Positions 53,070 to 63,784 of a DNA stretch of 64,000 nucleotides are shown in pieces. The notes below the pieces were generated by a model, which was given only the letters and a program-made list of their open reading frames with translations, did not search any database and was not told where the DNA came from. The translations under genes and the position numbers were made by a program. Positions within the stretch are counted from its first letter, which is position 1, and every line of letters begins with the position of its first letter. This DNA comes from Isochrysis galbana (taxonomy: Eukaryota > Haptophyta > Isochrysidales > Isochrysidaceae): positions 2,426,808 to 2,490,807 of the forward strand of contig CM030939.1 in assembly GCA_018136815.1 (NCBI GenBank). The letters run 5' to 3'.

Positions 53070-54640
53070 TTACAGGTCGACGTCTTCGCCCTCAAACCTG
53101 CGTCGATATAAACCATAATAATCAGCCTTGCCGCTGGTATACGCTTCGACAAGCTCCTTGGGCTTCTCGCGGATGCCCGCTTTGAGGGCTGGCTCAAGGC
53201 CACCGCGTGGGACGCCCGGCAGGACGGATCCCCACATTTCGTTGAACTCGGGGGTGTCAGGAAGGGCGCGCGAGTTGAAGGGTGAAAGCCAAGCACGAAG
53301 CAGCAGGCGGCCATGCTCGATGTCGTCGCGCGAGCCGCTGGTCTCGTCGAACTTCCATGCAGTGCGTCCATGGTAGACGATGTGGTTGTTGAGAAACGTG
53401 AGCTGTCCGGGTTGCTGGATGAACTCATGGCCGATCTCGAGGCCGATCTCTTCCACCATGTCGATAGCCTCGATCTCGTCCTCGTCCAACTTGCGGACGC
53501 CATTGACATACTGCGCATTTTCGATGTACGACGGCGACAGCTGGGTGGTGAACTTGCCCTCTGGGGTCATTGCCCAGATAGGCAAGGCAATGACGCCCGT
53601 ACCACCCTCCCAGATGCGCTCGATAGGGTGGTAAAGGCGCTCGGCGAGCTCGGGCGCACGATCGATCATCTCGTCGTGGATAGCGACGGCTGAGGCAACG
53701 CGGCTGGCGCCGCCAACTGAAGCTGTGCGAACACCTAGGAGCGAGATGACGTCGCACCTGCAACCATGAGAGCGGTCATAGAGTGAGGCCATGCAAGAGG
53801 GGCGGATGGGCCTTCCTTAAGGCGTCGGCACCGTGCACCGCTAGCCAGAGTTGAGGGCGGCCAGCCCTGGCGTCGAACAATTTGCATCCACTTTTTACGC
53901 CGCGCAGAGGACGCCGCTCGGTGGCATCGAGTCCATCAAGGTAACGATGATGTCACCGTCCTTGCAGTGCTCCATGGGCAGGCGGTGCGAGATTTACCGA
54001 TCGGTATGCAGCCGGAAATAGTTGTTGCTCTGCGGAAGGATTTTGGTGAGGGAGGGTAAGCAGACCGAGTGGCGGTCGCATCGGGCGTGGCACGGCGCAG
54101 GCCAGTGCCGGCACCGACCTGCTTGCCATCCTTGGGCGTCTTGCCGCGCATCTCCGCCTTGACATGGCCAATCGGCATTCCATATCCTCGGGACTTGGAG
54201 CGGAGACCAGCGGACGATTGCTGCACGGTGTTGCCAATATATCCACACATGCCGAGGTACATGACAGACAGCTCGGGGATAGTGTAGCGTTCAACAGGGA
54301 TGCCCTGCAGCATGGTGGCCCCAGAGCCATTCTCGAGCTCCTCAGCGAGCCCGCGCAACATACCAGCCATGCCATCTTCGCGCAGGCGGAAGACGGAAGG
54401 ACTGACGGCCATCGGGATGTCTCCTTCCCATTCGATCGCACCGGACTGCATCGCCTGCCTGAGGGCCGTGTCGAGCTCCTCCACATGGGTGGGAGTCAGG
54501 TCACGGCCCCACCACGGGTTTGCAAGCAGCTCGGACCCTCTCCATGCAGCAGGCCCTCCAATCTTGGCCTCTCGGCCGAACTTGATGTCGGCGTGGGCGA
54601 GGGCGGAAGAGAGCCTGGAGCGGAGGCTGCCACGGAGCAT
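53070..54640 (-). CDS. TauD/TfdA-family Fe(II)/2-oxoglutarate dioxygenase, three exons
   Basis: Minus strand; ATG 54640. Exon 1 is 54640-54119, exon 2 only 54029-53998 (32 nt), exon 3 53757-53070; 413 aa. The introns are CAG|GTCGGT...CCGCAG and CG|GTAAAT...TTGCAG, and phases match. The joined sequence reads GKQSNNYFRLHTDRCDVISL, giving the HxD iron ligands His182 and Asp184, both on the 32-nt exon. The distal His is about His314 in NNHIVYHGRTAWKF, and RAWLSPF supplies the 2-oxoglutarate Arg region. VGGASRVASAVAIHDEM is typical of the TauD/clavaminate-synthase-like fold. The family hydroxylates diverse small molecules (taurine, carnitine precursors and others); the substrate is unknown. The first 15 residues (MLRGSLRSRLSSALA) could be a mitochondrial presequence. 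Confidence 0.85.
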
Positions 54641-55625
54641 ATCTTTGTATCTTCGAGGTGTGCACGGAGTCGGAGAGGGGAGCGAGGAGGGAATGTAGGA
54701 GCGAGGAGAGAGGAGCGGGACGAGATTGCTGACTTGCCCCCCCTGTTGTGCAAGCGAGCGAGCGAGGTCCCCCCCCCCGCGCGGAGGAGTGTGTGGGAGG
54801 GAGGGAGGGGGGCGGCGGGGGGGGGGGGGGGTCCAACGCGATTCCACCCGCGATCCAGTCCAGCGCGGGGGGGGGGGGGGGGTCCCCCTCTCCCTCCCGC
54901 CCCCCTCTCCCGCCCTCCCGCCCTCCACGCGCGGGGGGGGAAGGGGGGGGAGGGGGGGGGGAGCAGGAGAACATCCCCCCCCCGCCACCCCCGCCCCCGC
55001 CCCCCCCGCCCCCCCCCCCCCCCCCGGCCCCCCCTCTTCCCCCCTCCTAGGTGGTAGTAGGTGTGTGAGCTCGACCGCCGAGCCGCACGCCCCCAAAGGC
55101 GCCCCGCGGACCTCCTCCACCTCTCTCGCGCCACCCGTCGGTATCTCACATACACATGTGCTAGTTTCACTTACCTAGAGTCGCATGGCTACGGTGGGCC
55201 GCCGATCAAGAGAGAGTGAGAGAGAGTGGGCGTTCAAGTGACCCCCGAGTCCTCCCTCCGGAGACGTAGGGAGCTCCGGCGCTTTCCCCTCTAAACTGGG
55301 GGGCAGGGGGCGATCAAGAATCCCTTCCGTTCTCTCTTCCCCTCTCCCCAACCGCCCGACCACCCACTACCCAGACTTTTCTCGCATCTCACTCGAATCC
55401 CGCACATCCGATCACACATCTCACTTCCACGCTGCTCTCGACTACTTGTCCCTGCACCTGCACCTGCACTCTCCTACAAGTATGTCATACTCCTACAAGT
55501 AGGTGGTAAAAGAATACGCGCGTTCACTTTTTAGGGGGGGAGTATGGGGGGGGAGCAGGACCGTCGCATCCGCGATCGACCTTTTTGTTTTAGAAGTCGT
55601 CTACGTTTCTATGCCATTTCCTTGT
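54641..55625. other. G/C-homopolymer-rich 5' flank of the dioxygenase gene
   Basis: Bases 54765-55040 are dominated by G runs, with C runs from 54977. For the minus-strand gene its near part reads as a polypyrimidine tract. No gene. TCATACTCCTACAAGTA is tandemly duplicated at about 55475-55502. Confidence 0.6.
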
Positions 55626-55805
55626 AGCCCGGTCACTCACTGTTGGGGGTGCGGAGGGTACCAGCTACAATGGGTGAATGAAGGGCTAAATAAGCTCCCT
55701 ATGGCTTCCGGTAGGTTGGATCAGCAAAAAAATTGGGGTTCTCCGGCGAAATTTTCGAAAAATACCGAATTTCAGGCCATCGAAGGCGGTGCGCGAAATA
55801 CAATC
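55626..55805 (+). repeat. Dispersed repeat F, copy 2
   Basis: About 180 bp with only scattered differences from 42329-42508. Confidence 0.9.
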
Positions 55806-55977
55806 GCCCCCCCCCCGGTATATTTTTGTGAGGCCCTTTATGTGAGGCACAAACATCGAATAGCGAGGAAACTTGTGACGCCGGCTCACTGGGTTCACAA
55901 GGCCCGGGTCTATGAACACTGGAGCATAAGTCATACGACTCATATTTTTAGATTTGAATGTTTGAATGTGTACGCAA

Positions 55978-56115
55978 GTATCGCCTCGTCGCTGCCGCCC
56001 GCGGCCGCTGACTCTCGCGCCAGCCGAGCAGCCGAGACTCTCGCGCCAGCCGAGCAGCCGAGCGAGCGACAGCCGCTATGGCCCAATGCACGAGCGCGCG
56101 AGCGCGTGACGCGCC
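55978..56115 (+). repeat. Inverted repeat I, left copy (flanks lipoxygenase gene)
   Basis: CTGCCGCCCGCGGCCGCTGA...CTCTCGCGCCAGCCGAG, with an internal duplication of ACTCTCGCGCCAGCCGAGCA. The reverse complement is at 59682-59775. Confidence 0.75.
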
Positions 56116-56399
56116 CCTCACCCCCGAGTTTTCCGGTCAAAACCCTGCAAATTTTGTTCGCGCCGCGTGAACCAACTCACGGCGCGCGACAATGAACTCC
56201 TGTCAACTATACACTAACCCCCCATAAAAAGTGAACGCGGGTATTTTTATACCACCTACTTGTAGTTTTGCGCCTCCCTTCTCTTCTGATGTTCAGTGCG
56301 ATCGCAATACCGTCAGGTGGGAGAAGGGTTATAATATAAATTCGGTTCTGCCTTCCGCCTTCTTGCTCGCCCTCGCCCTTTTCTCTTCCTCGTTCGACC

Positions 56400-56830
56400 G
56401 CACATTCCCCTCCCAGCTCCTCTCCCCTCTCTGTGTCCCTCCCCCTCTCTCTCCCTCTCCCTCCCTCTCTTCTCTCTCTCTCTATCTCTCCATTGTCCCT
56501 TCTCTCTGTCTCTCTCTGTCCCCCCCCCTCTCTCTCTCCTTTCTCTCTCTCTTTCCTCTCCCCACTTTCTGTCTCCCTCCCTCCCTTCCTCCCTCTCCCT
56601 CTCTCTCTCTCCCTCCCTCCCTCTCCCTCCCTCCCTCCTCTCTCTCCCTCTCCCCCCCCTCCTCCCCCCCCCCCCCCCAATCCTCTCGCTCGCTCTCCCT
56701 CCCTCTCTCGCCCCCCCCCCACCTTCCTATCCCCTCCCTCCCCTCAGCTCCACCGTCTGTTTCACCGCTCCCCCGCGGCTGCTCTCCTCTCACCTCGGCG
56801 CCTCATCTTATCTCTCCCTCTCTCCGTAAC
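56400..56830 (+). promoter_or_regulatory. Polypyrimidine tract before lipoxygenase-like gene
   Basis: Over 400 bp of almost pure C/T on the coding strand, ending near the ATG at 56843. It is comparable to tracts before the dynein, lipase, regulator B and dioxygenase genes. A core-promoter or 5' UTR role is inferred. Confidence 0.45.
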
Positions 56831-56842
56831 CTACTGCCGTCC

Positions 56843-59228
56843 ATGATGTCGCCTCCGCCGCCCTCTGTTCCGCCGCCCACTGAGCACTTCATCGCAAGGC
56901 GTCGCTTGCAGCTGGCACCGCCGCCGCCGCCGAGCACAGTTGCCACTCCCTCCTTCTTCTGCAGCGGTGGAACGATCGCGAGCGCTGCGGTCCGTGCGCT
57001 GCTCCTCGGCCTGCCACTCTATGTGCTACTGCTTCCGCTCACGTGGCTAGCGGCGTTGCTCGCCTTCCCTGCTGTATTCCTCACCTTGTACATGAACAGC
57101 TTCATGCCCTTGCACGACTGGGCGGAGAAAGTCCCGGTGCTCTTCATCAAGTTCTTCAACGCAGAGCGCTCGCTCTGGCCCACACCAAGGTTCTACGATA
57201 TTGCCCCTGATGATGACGACGACGATGGCGAACCGGGATGTTGCGCCAAGGCTGTAGGCGAGTTGTACGAACTGCAGCCGAAGCGTGAGCTCAAGAAGTG
57301 CCCCACCGCATGGGGCATCGGTGTCTATGTTCCAGCCTTGACCGAGGCCGAGTATGTGAATCTCCGCTCATTACGACTGGGGCTCTCAGGCTTTTGGAGA
57401 AACATGGGAGCGGCAATCACTGACGAGCTGCTGGGGCTCATGGGTTGGATGCCCAACACGCATCTCCTCGAGGGAGGATACCTGAAAAAGCACGGCTCAA
57501 AAAATCGCTTCAGCCCCACAGAGGATCCGGTTGAGTACGCCATGAAAACCATAGGGGACTCGTACCCAAAGTTCCCCGACGTGTGGGAAGACAAGCTGTC
57601 AGACGAAGCTCTCGTTCGTTTCTGCCTCCATGGCCTCGGGCCGCACCGGCTGGAACGGCTGCCAAACGGCGAAGGGTTCGTGGTGCGCACAAACGCGCTC
57701 GCGCCGCTAGAGGTGCGCGGAGGCTACGGAGCGTATGGCGGGGACTGCTACATCGGCCCCGACTTCCGTCCGGTGAAGATCGTGAGGATGGAGCGGGTTG
57801 CTGGAGCATCAACCTTGGCGCCGCTCGTGGAGAGGGTCTTTACTCCGGGAGCCAAGGGGTGGGAATATGCCAAATTCTGCTTTCGTTCGACGCTCTTCAC
57901 GCTCGTCACCGTCTGCGACCATTTATACGGGGTACACTTGCAGTGGTCCAACGTCATGGTAGTGGCTGCACGCGAGTGTCTCTCCCCTGAGCACCCCGTG
58001 CGCAGGCTGCTAACGCCGTACTATTTTGGGACCATCCAGGTCAACTACATTGCCAATCATTTGCTGGTACCGCCGGGAACCCTCGGCTCCCGAAACTTCG
58101 CTTTCACCGATCCGGCCTTGCAGCAGGCGTGGCGCGCGATGCCAACCTTGTTGCGAGACGGAGCGGAGCTCAAAGGTGCAGTCTCCGATGCCGAGTTCCT
58201 TGATACGATATTCGACTGCGGCCATTATTTCGCCTGGCGAACAGCGGATTTGGGTGTGGAGCTGCCGTACTACACCCAGGCGCTCAAATATTGGGATGTG
58301 ACGCGCCAGTTGGTCGACAGCTTTTTGAAGCTGTGGTTCAATGACGCGGCGGAAGCGGCGGCCGACGGTGAGCTCGAAGACTTCCTCCTCCAAGTTGTGG
58401 GGAGTCTCGATGCCACCATGCATTTGACTCAAGTAGTCCGCGGCATGGATGCGCACAAGAAATTTGAATTTGCAATCAATGTCATCACCAGGTAGGGCCC
58501 TCGTGGAACCTCTCATCTGTCGGGCGGATAGCAGTGGCCTTCGGTGAAGGCCAGCTCACCAACTGGTCCACCCACACACTTCCCCATGAGGGTTGCATAC
58601 ATCCAAGTTTGGGTTACTCACCGCCGCCACCGTGCCCACCAACCACCTGCACCAATCAGCCGCTCCAACTTGGCTGGCTAGTGACTCACGTCTTTCCCCG
58701 AATGCTCTCGCACTCCAGACTCATCTTCGCAGTGACCGCACACCACGAGGCGTACGGCTCTGTTGCTGCTTACGCGCAAGATGTCTCTTTCTGCGCTTTT
58801 GCATGGCCCGACGGCGAGAGATGTGGAACCAAGACGACTTCCATCACCCAAGTGCGCGCCGCGCCTATATCCCAACGCTCCGAACGGCTGTCGCGTCACC
58901 CGATGCTTCCCCCCCCTTCCCAACCCCATCCCCACGACTTCGGCAAATGTAGGCGACTCTTATGGCCGCCACATCTTTTCCTATGCCCCCACTCATGTCG
59001 CAACGCAAGGGTTATCGTGGATTCACCCAGTCTAGGTTCCTCCGTGCCCCATCGGCATCGCTTGAGCCCGCTCTGCGGCAAATTTGCGAGCGCCATGCAG
59101 CCGCAATTGAAGACTTAGAGAGGATGTGCAACGACCACGTAGCTGATGCAGCACATCGGCCCTACCCCTTCAATTACGGCTTATGGTGCTTCAACCCGCG
59201 CTGGATGGAGGCCTCGATTAGTGTGTAG
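56843..59228 (+). CDS. Lipoxygenase-like protein, two exons, N-terminal membrane segment
   Basis: ATG 56843; exon 1 to 58491, intron CAG|GTAGGG...TCTAG (58492-59035), exon 2 59036-59228; 613 aa. Without splicing the frame stops at once (TAG in the donor). Residues about 50-85 are strongly hydrophobic (LLLGLPLYVLLLPLTWLAAL). The lipoxygenase core is at about 352-415: CDHLYGVHLQWSNVMVVAAR, then EHPVRRLLTPYYFGTIQVN. It keeps the H-x4-H iron pair (His360, His365) and the later His384-Pro, but with x18 rather than x17 spacing, and PYY replaces P-H-Y/F. The usual second ligand motif H-x3-N is not evident. The C-terminus ends YPFNYGLWCFNPRWMEASIS-V, like the lipoxygenase tail whose final carboxylate binds iron, with Val instead of Ile. 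Canonical members dioxygenate polyunsaturated fatty acids; activity here is uncertain. No PLAT domain is seen. Confidence 0.72.
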
Positions 59229-59681
59229 CCTAAAGTCTTGAGGCTTTGCCTCCGTGTCAATATCTCATTCCACTTCTCCTTGCGGCAGTGCTTGACCTAC
59301 TGCCTTCAACAACTACTTTATTGAGTTGATCTCCTTAGAGGTCTTTTGCGGGGTTTTAGGAAGGTTGAAAGAACGGGCTTGAAATAGTTCTGCGGAGGGC
59401 TCTTGCAACTGCTCCACAAAATGTAAAATCGCTTCTTGGTTCCAACAAGTGGTTGAAAGAGAGCGCGCGCACTGTTGGGCCCCTCCCGCGAGATGCCCAC
59501 GCGCCGCCCTTCACAGTGCAAGAGGTGGAGGAGGCTCGCCTCGCCCTAGCCCTGCAGGTGTGCATTGCGAGGTGGAGACGGCGCAGGCAGAGGGGATTGG
59601 ACGGCTCGGGACTGCGCGCCACGGCGCGACCGCGTGCGATCGAGGCAGCGCTCCTCGTCTTTGCCGCAGAGCCGTTGGTGC
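59229..59681. other. 3' flank of lipoxygenase-like gene
   Basis: Weakly coding-like frames appear at 59449-59892, but they overlap repeat I and the LINE relic. No gene is supported. Confidence 0.4.
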
Positions 59682-59775
59682 GCGTCACGCGCTCGCGCAT
59701 TGGGCCAGAGCGGCTGTCGCTCGCTCGGCTGGCGCGCGAGAGTCAGCGGCCGCGGGCGGCAGCGACGAGGTACTG
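59682..59775 (-). repeat. Inverted repeat I, right copy
   Basis: Reverse complement of 55978-56115 without the internal duplication; shared blocks include AGAGTCAGCGGCCGCGGGCG and GGGCCAGAGCGGCTGTCGCT-like sequence. Confidence 0.75.
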
Positions 59776-59830
59776 ATGCGCGACATTTACGCGCGCTTCG
59801 GTATCCGGCTGGCTGATCTGCCGCGATTCA

Positions 59831-60334
59831 TCAAAGCACTGCAGCTCTTGGTGCGACGTACAGGTGGTAGACCTCCTTTTTGCCTTGAGTGACGATCACC
59901 CCCTCCTTGGTTAGCACATTTGTGCGCTCTTGGTTGCCCTGTATAAAGATGAATCCTTGTTGTTCGAGCGCCTTGGCTAGCGAGTTTATAGTGATGGCGT
60001 CCTTTATCTCGAATTTGAAGTTGCGTACTACGAGGTGCGCTGACACGTCCTTAAATGCGCTGGCTAGCGATTTCGACGAAGCTTGAGGAAGCTCGCGGGC
60101 TTTGTCGTCAAAGGTCTGAAATTTGACGATCATGGGGTATTTCACCCCATGAATCGCGAAAACGCCTTGATCCTTGAATTTGGCCTTATATTGTTGCGCA
60201 CAGTCCGCCGAGACCAGGATCTCCCATGGGCCCGATGCCCGATGAGCATCACTTGGTCAGCCGGCGCGGTGAGGTGGGCGGAGAGAGAGGAGGGGAGCGT
60301 GGCGCGCTCCATGACCCTATCGTTATAACGATAG
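59831..60334 (-). pseudogene. LINE ORF1 relic with hairpin head
   Basis: Minus strand: hairpin CTATCGTTATAACGATAG (60317-60334), spacer GGTC and ATG 60312 giving MERATLPSSLSAHL. After a frameshift near 60240 the frame continues GPWEILVSADCAQQYKAKFK, aligning with GPWHIAVNEDCVQQFKERYG of the LINE at 1690-5102. It then goes FKDVSAHLVVRNFKFEIKDA and stops at 59831. The segment after DVSAH is absent from the other LINE copy, which jumps to reverse transcriptase there. No nucleic-acid-binding motif is obvious. Confidence 0.7.
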
Positions 60335-60349
60335 TTTTAACCCCGACTC

Positions 60350-61322
60350 AATAATGTGACTGGAACAGTGTACAGTGTATAGTGTGTAGAAGATGGAAGA
60401 TTACGTAATGTGTAATGTGCGAAAACACCGTCACACTCCTAAGTAAAAACAAAACTGCCGCCTGGTCCTCTTTCGACGGAACGCGACTTCAGCAGCCAGA
60501 GGCCAGAGGCGTTGCTAGCGGTCGAGAGGGTGAGGCGCGTACTGAGTACTGAGGGAGGCTCATCTTGAGTTGGAGTTGGAGATGAGCGGGTCAGCGACGC
60601 AGAGAACTCGAGCTCACCAAGATCAGCAAACTGAACCGGTTGGAGAGGAGGGGTCTTGCCTCGTCGTGGTATGGGCGGGGGGTTGTAGATTGCGATATGC
60701 GATATGTGCTTGCTTCTTGCGTGTATGTGCATGTACATGTATATTGTGCTGGGACGGTGTGTGTGTAGGAATAGCGAGTAGCATGTCTACACACATTTTG
60801 TGCACACACTCTTTTCTTTCTTTTTTAAATCTATGCTAGCCATTCAGTTTTCAAATAAGCTATTGTTATACTATTTACAAACACAAACCCGTCATTTCAT
60901 GGTTTCCGGCCGACAATTAAAAAAAACTTCTTAATAGTCCCGCCGCGCGCGCGACCCTGCACAGCATCTATGCAGCCACGCCCGCTTCCCATATCCCCCC
61001 TCCACCTGCCTTGCGGCTCGTCCCCTCGTGCTCTACCTGGTTCCGGCCGACAATTATGGTCTCGGACCGACGGTCGCTACACGATGGATCGATCGCCCTA
61101 TACCACCGATTGTCCAACGCAGACCACTCCATACCAACCAGTATTATTGTGCGCAAAGCTGACCTACTCTCCGGCCGTTCCCAGCCAAATGACATCTTTT
61201 TGACTCATTTATGGGCAGCAAACATGCTTCATGTTGACATGACGGAAGTACATGCAAAATGTTGAAGGCATCGGTGCTTTGACTTGGGTACACAGCACAC
61301 GGGGTGCCCGCCATATTCACGA
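60350..61322. other. Intergenic with a solitary TIR-like sequence
   Basis: Bases 60455-60490 (CCTGGTCCTCTTTCGACGGA, ACGCGACTTC) match the TIRs of the 9047-10320 element, without a partner nearby. No gene is recognised. Confidence 0.45.
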
Positions 61323-62944
61323 CTAAACGGCAGCTCTTTCTGCTCGATCCACTTCTTCTGGCGTAGCCGCTTGTGCAAGCACCATCTCCATTTTTGCCAG
61401 CCCGTCATGGATCCCAGTGCCAGCCCACCTCAGGCGACGACAGAAGTAAGCGGTGAAGGCGCAGGTGGCTGGAAACAAGAGAGCGGCTGCGATGTACATC
61501 GGCAGACGGGGGCTGGCGGCGTATAGGACGAGGCTGGTGAACGACCCCACGAGTGTGCCGCCATTGTATACAAATGCGTTGAGAAAGGCTAGTTGCCGGT
61601 AGAGCGCCTCGTGGCCGGCAGCGTAAATCGCGAGCGCCTCTTGCAGCGCTTGTGAGCTTAGCACATAGGACGTACCGATTAAGACTTGACCAGTCACAGC
61701 TAGACCAAAATTGGGGAGCACAAAGAGCACGATCAACACGATCTGGCGGATGGGCATAGTGAGCGTGTGGGACTCAAGGAGAATGGACGGTTTGCGGCGA
61801 GCGCCGGGGGTGCTCTTGTGATAGTGCACCAGGGAGGGAAGATTGTGCGAGGGCAGGCGGAGCTCTTCTCCACTTGCCTGGAACGCAAGCAAGGCCGATA
61901 TGTTGAGGGGCAGCGGGAGACAGCAGCTGAGGATCCTGGGAGGGGGCTTCTCCTCTGCAGCGACGGAGCAGCCCTGACGTAGAGCAAGCCCGAGGAGCAG
62001 AAACGCTGCGATGAGATCGCCTGCGCCCTGACCCACGCCAATCCAGACTGGCTCCCAATCGTACACCTCTTGGAAGAACAGAGCAAAAATCTGGCCGCAA
62101 AACGGGATGGGGACTGAGTCACTGTCTCAACTGCTCGTGCCTACTGCTGGGCTGCAACACCGAGTGCTCCAGCATGCAAAGGACGTACCTTCCACTCGAA
62201 GCTGTAGCTCATCACATTGATACATTGCATCATGAGCACGAGCACCACTGGGGTGCGGATACTGGGCGGCAGCCACAAAAGGGAGCGTGAACGAGCACTC
62301 CTGTGAACAGGCCCTGCTTTGACTTCTGCTTCCCGATCATGAGCTGAGACCCCGTCTCTGGCAGGGCTCCGACCATAGACTTCGCGCGCCACCTCCCAGA
62401 AAACAGGGAGCGAACCCAGGAGGATCACGGTCGATGCTGAGCACGCCAACTGGAGTGCAGCGCAGCCTCTCCAGCCGCTGAACTGGAACAGCGTGCCGGC
62501 GAGGAAGGAGGCGAGCGAGTAGCCAAAAACCTCGCTCACCGTAATGCAGCGCAGCGCCCTGCGGTATCGCGCATGCTCGTCGCCATATCTGCGGAAAGCT
62601 AAGGTTTTGAAGACCTGAGGCGTGAACATGACCGAGCTGGCGGTGACGCCGGCATAGACGGCAACGGGATCGTCGGGCCAGACGAGCATGGGCACGGTGG
62701 CGCAGGCGACCACTGCCGTGAGCGGCAGCACCACCCAGTCACCCGTGCGCGAGATGAAGGCGTGCATCGCGATACGGAGCGCAAGCGATCCTGTGTCGGC
62801 GGCTGTGAGTCCGAGCACGTAGTCCCAGCCCTGGGCGTAGACGTGCAGAGGGAGCGCGGCGAACCAATAGGAGTGGCGGCACCATTCAATCAATGGTAGC
62901 ACGAGAAGCAGGACGAAGGCCTCGTAAAGCCCGCCCAGCCCCAT
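61323..62944 (-). CDS. Major facilitator superfamily transporter, two exons
   Basis: Minus strand; ATG 62944 (the longer frame begins with GTG). Exon 1 is 62944-62189, a 98-nt intron GTACGT...GGCCAG (62188-62091), exon 2 62090-61323; 507 aa. Splicing gives SYSFEWK|IFALFFQEVYDWEPVW. About 11-12 hydrophobic spans can be counted, among them LYEAFVLLLVLPLIEW, WVVLPLTAVVACATVPMLVW, SLASFLAGTLFQFSGW, IVLIVLFVLPNFGLAVTG and LPMYIAAALLFPATCAFTAY. A hydrophilic central loop (about residues 190-230) divides two halves, as in MFS carriers. The loop FRRYGDEHARYRRALR resembles the charged TM2-3 or TM4-5 loops. The substrate is not predictable from sequence. It acts as a secondary transporter in a plasma or organelle membrane. 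Confidence 0.65.
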
Positions 62945-63129
62945 CGGCACCCTCCCCACCCTCCCTCCGTCGCCCCGGAGAGCTCCCGCGTCCCTTCCCC
63001 TTCTGTTCGCTGTTGGGAATGTCCGACGTCGTTTTGTTGTAGGAATGTCGTGTGTAGAAAGAACCTTCGAGGACTAATTGCTAATTGGTGTCTCCAAGTC
63101 TCCAAGTCTGCGATGACGAAGGAGATCTC
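62945..63129. other. 5' flank of MFS gene
   Basis: C-rich just upstream of the start, with no other signal. Confidence 0.4.
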
Positions 63130-63362
63130 CTGATCTCCTACTCTAGCAGCCTAGGCTCCCTCCCTGAGGGAAAGGTTCAACAATCTCTCACTATCCATCA
63201 CACTAGGGCCGCTATGAGCGTCTCGCCGCCCCATCATCGCCCCTCCTTCGCCATTCATCCACAGTCCCTGTCCCAGTCCAAAACCCCAAGTGCCAAGAGC
63301 CAAGTGCCAAGTGCCAAATGGGGTTGCCCGACCCCATCCAGAATTTCATTCACCTGACTCCC
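63130..63362 (-). repeat. Dispersed repeat E, copy 2
   Basis: Reverse complement of 8155-8370, with two short insertions including a CAAGTGCCAAGTGCCAA duplication near 63300. Confidence 0.8.
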
Positions 63363-63784
63363 GGTGACGGATCGAGCATGACCACTGGCTCGATATGCGA
63401 CGATACGGAAGGGAAACGATCGGCGGGAGGCGCGGCGGAGGTGGCCTCAAGTCGTTTATTTATGTCTGTTCTTTTCTTAGGCTGTCTTCCCATGCCCGCC
63501 TGGGCAGTTCTCGCCGAGTCAGTTTCTTGTGCAACGAGTAGCGCTTTGCTCAGCGTGGTGTATCTCTCTATTATTCTGATTAGTATTGATTCTTCCGAAA
63601 AATTTATACCGTCGTAATGAATCCTATAGAAGTCTGTGATTATGATTATGTATCTCCACGCTGCCGCATCCGGGGGGTCGCTGCGCCTGAGCTTGGGGTT
63701 GGGAGGCTGATGGCTACCGGCCGCACAACACCGCAACACCCCAGCAGTCACACAGATTTTTCTCTGTTCGTGGGAAGACCTCAC
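63350..63784 (-). other. Unrecognised open frame on minus
   Basis: The frame has no good ATG start but a protein-like core: WRYIIIITDFYRIHYDGINF, ERYTTLSKALLVAQETDSAR, GMGRQPKKRTDINKRLE. It borders repeat E, so it may belong to a mobile element. No domain is recognised. Confidence 0.25.

Noticed and set aside
54164..55178. Long Gly/Arg/Pro-rich frames on both strands
   Set aside because: They derive from G and C homopolymers and overlap the dioxygenase gene on the opposite strand.
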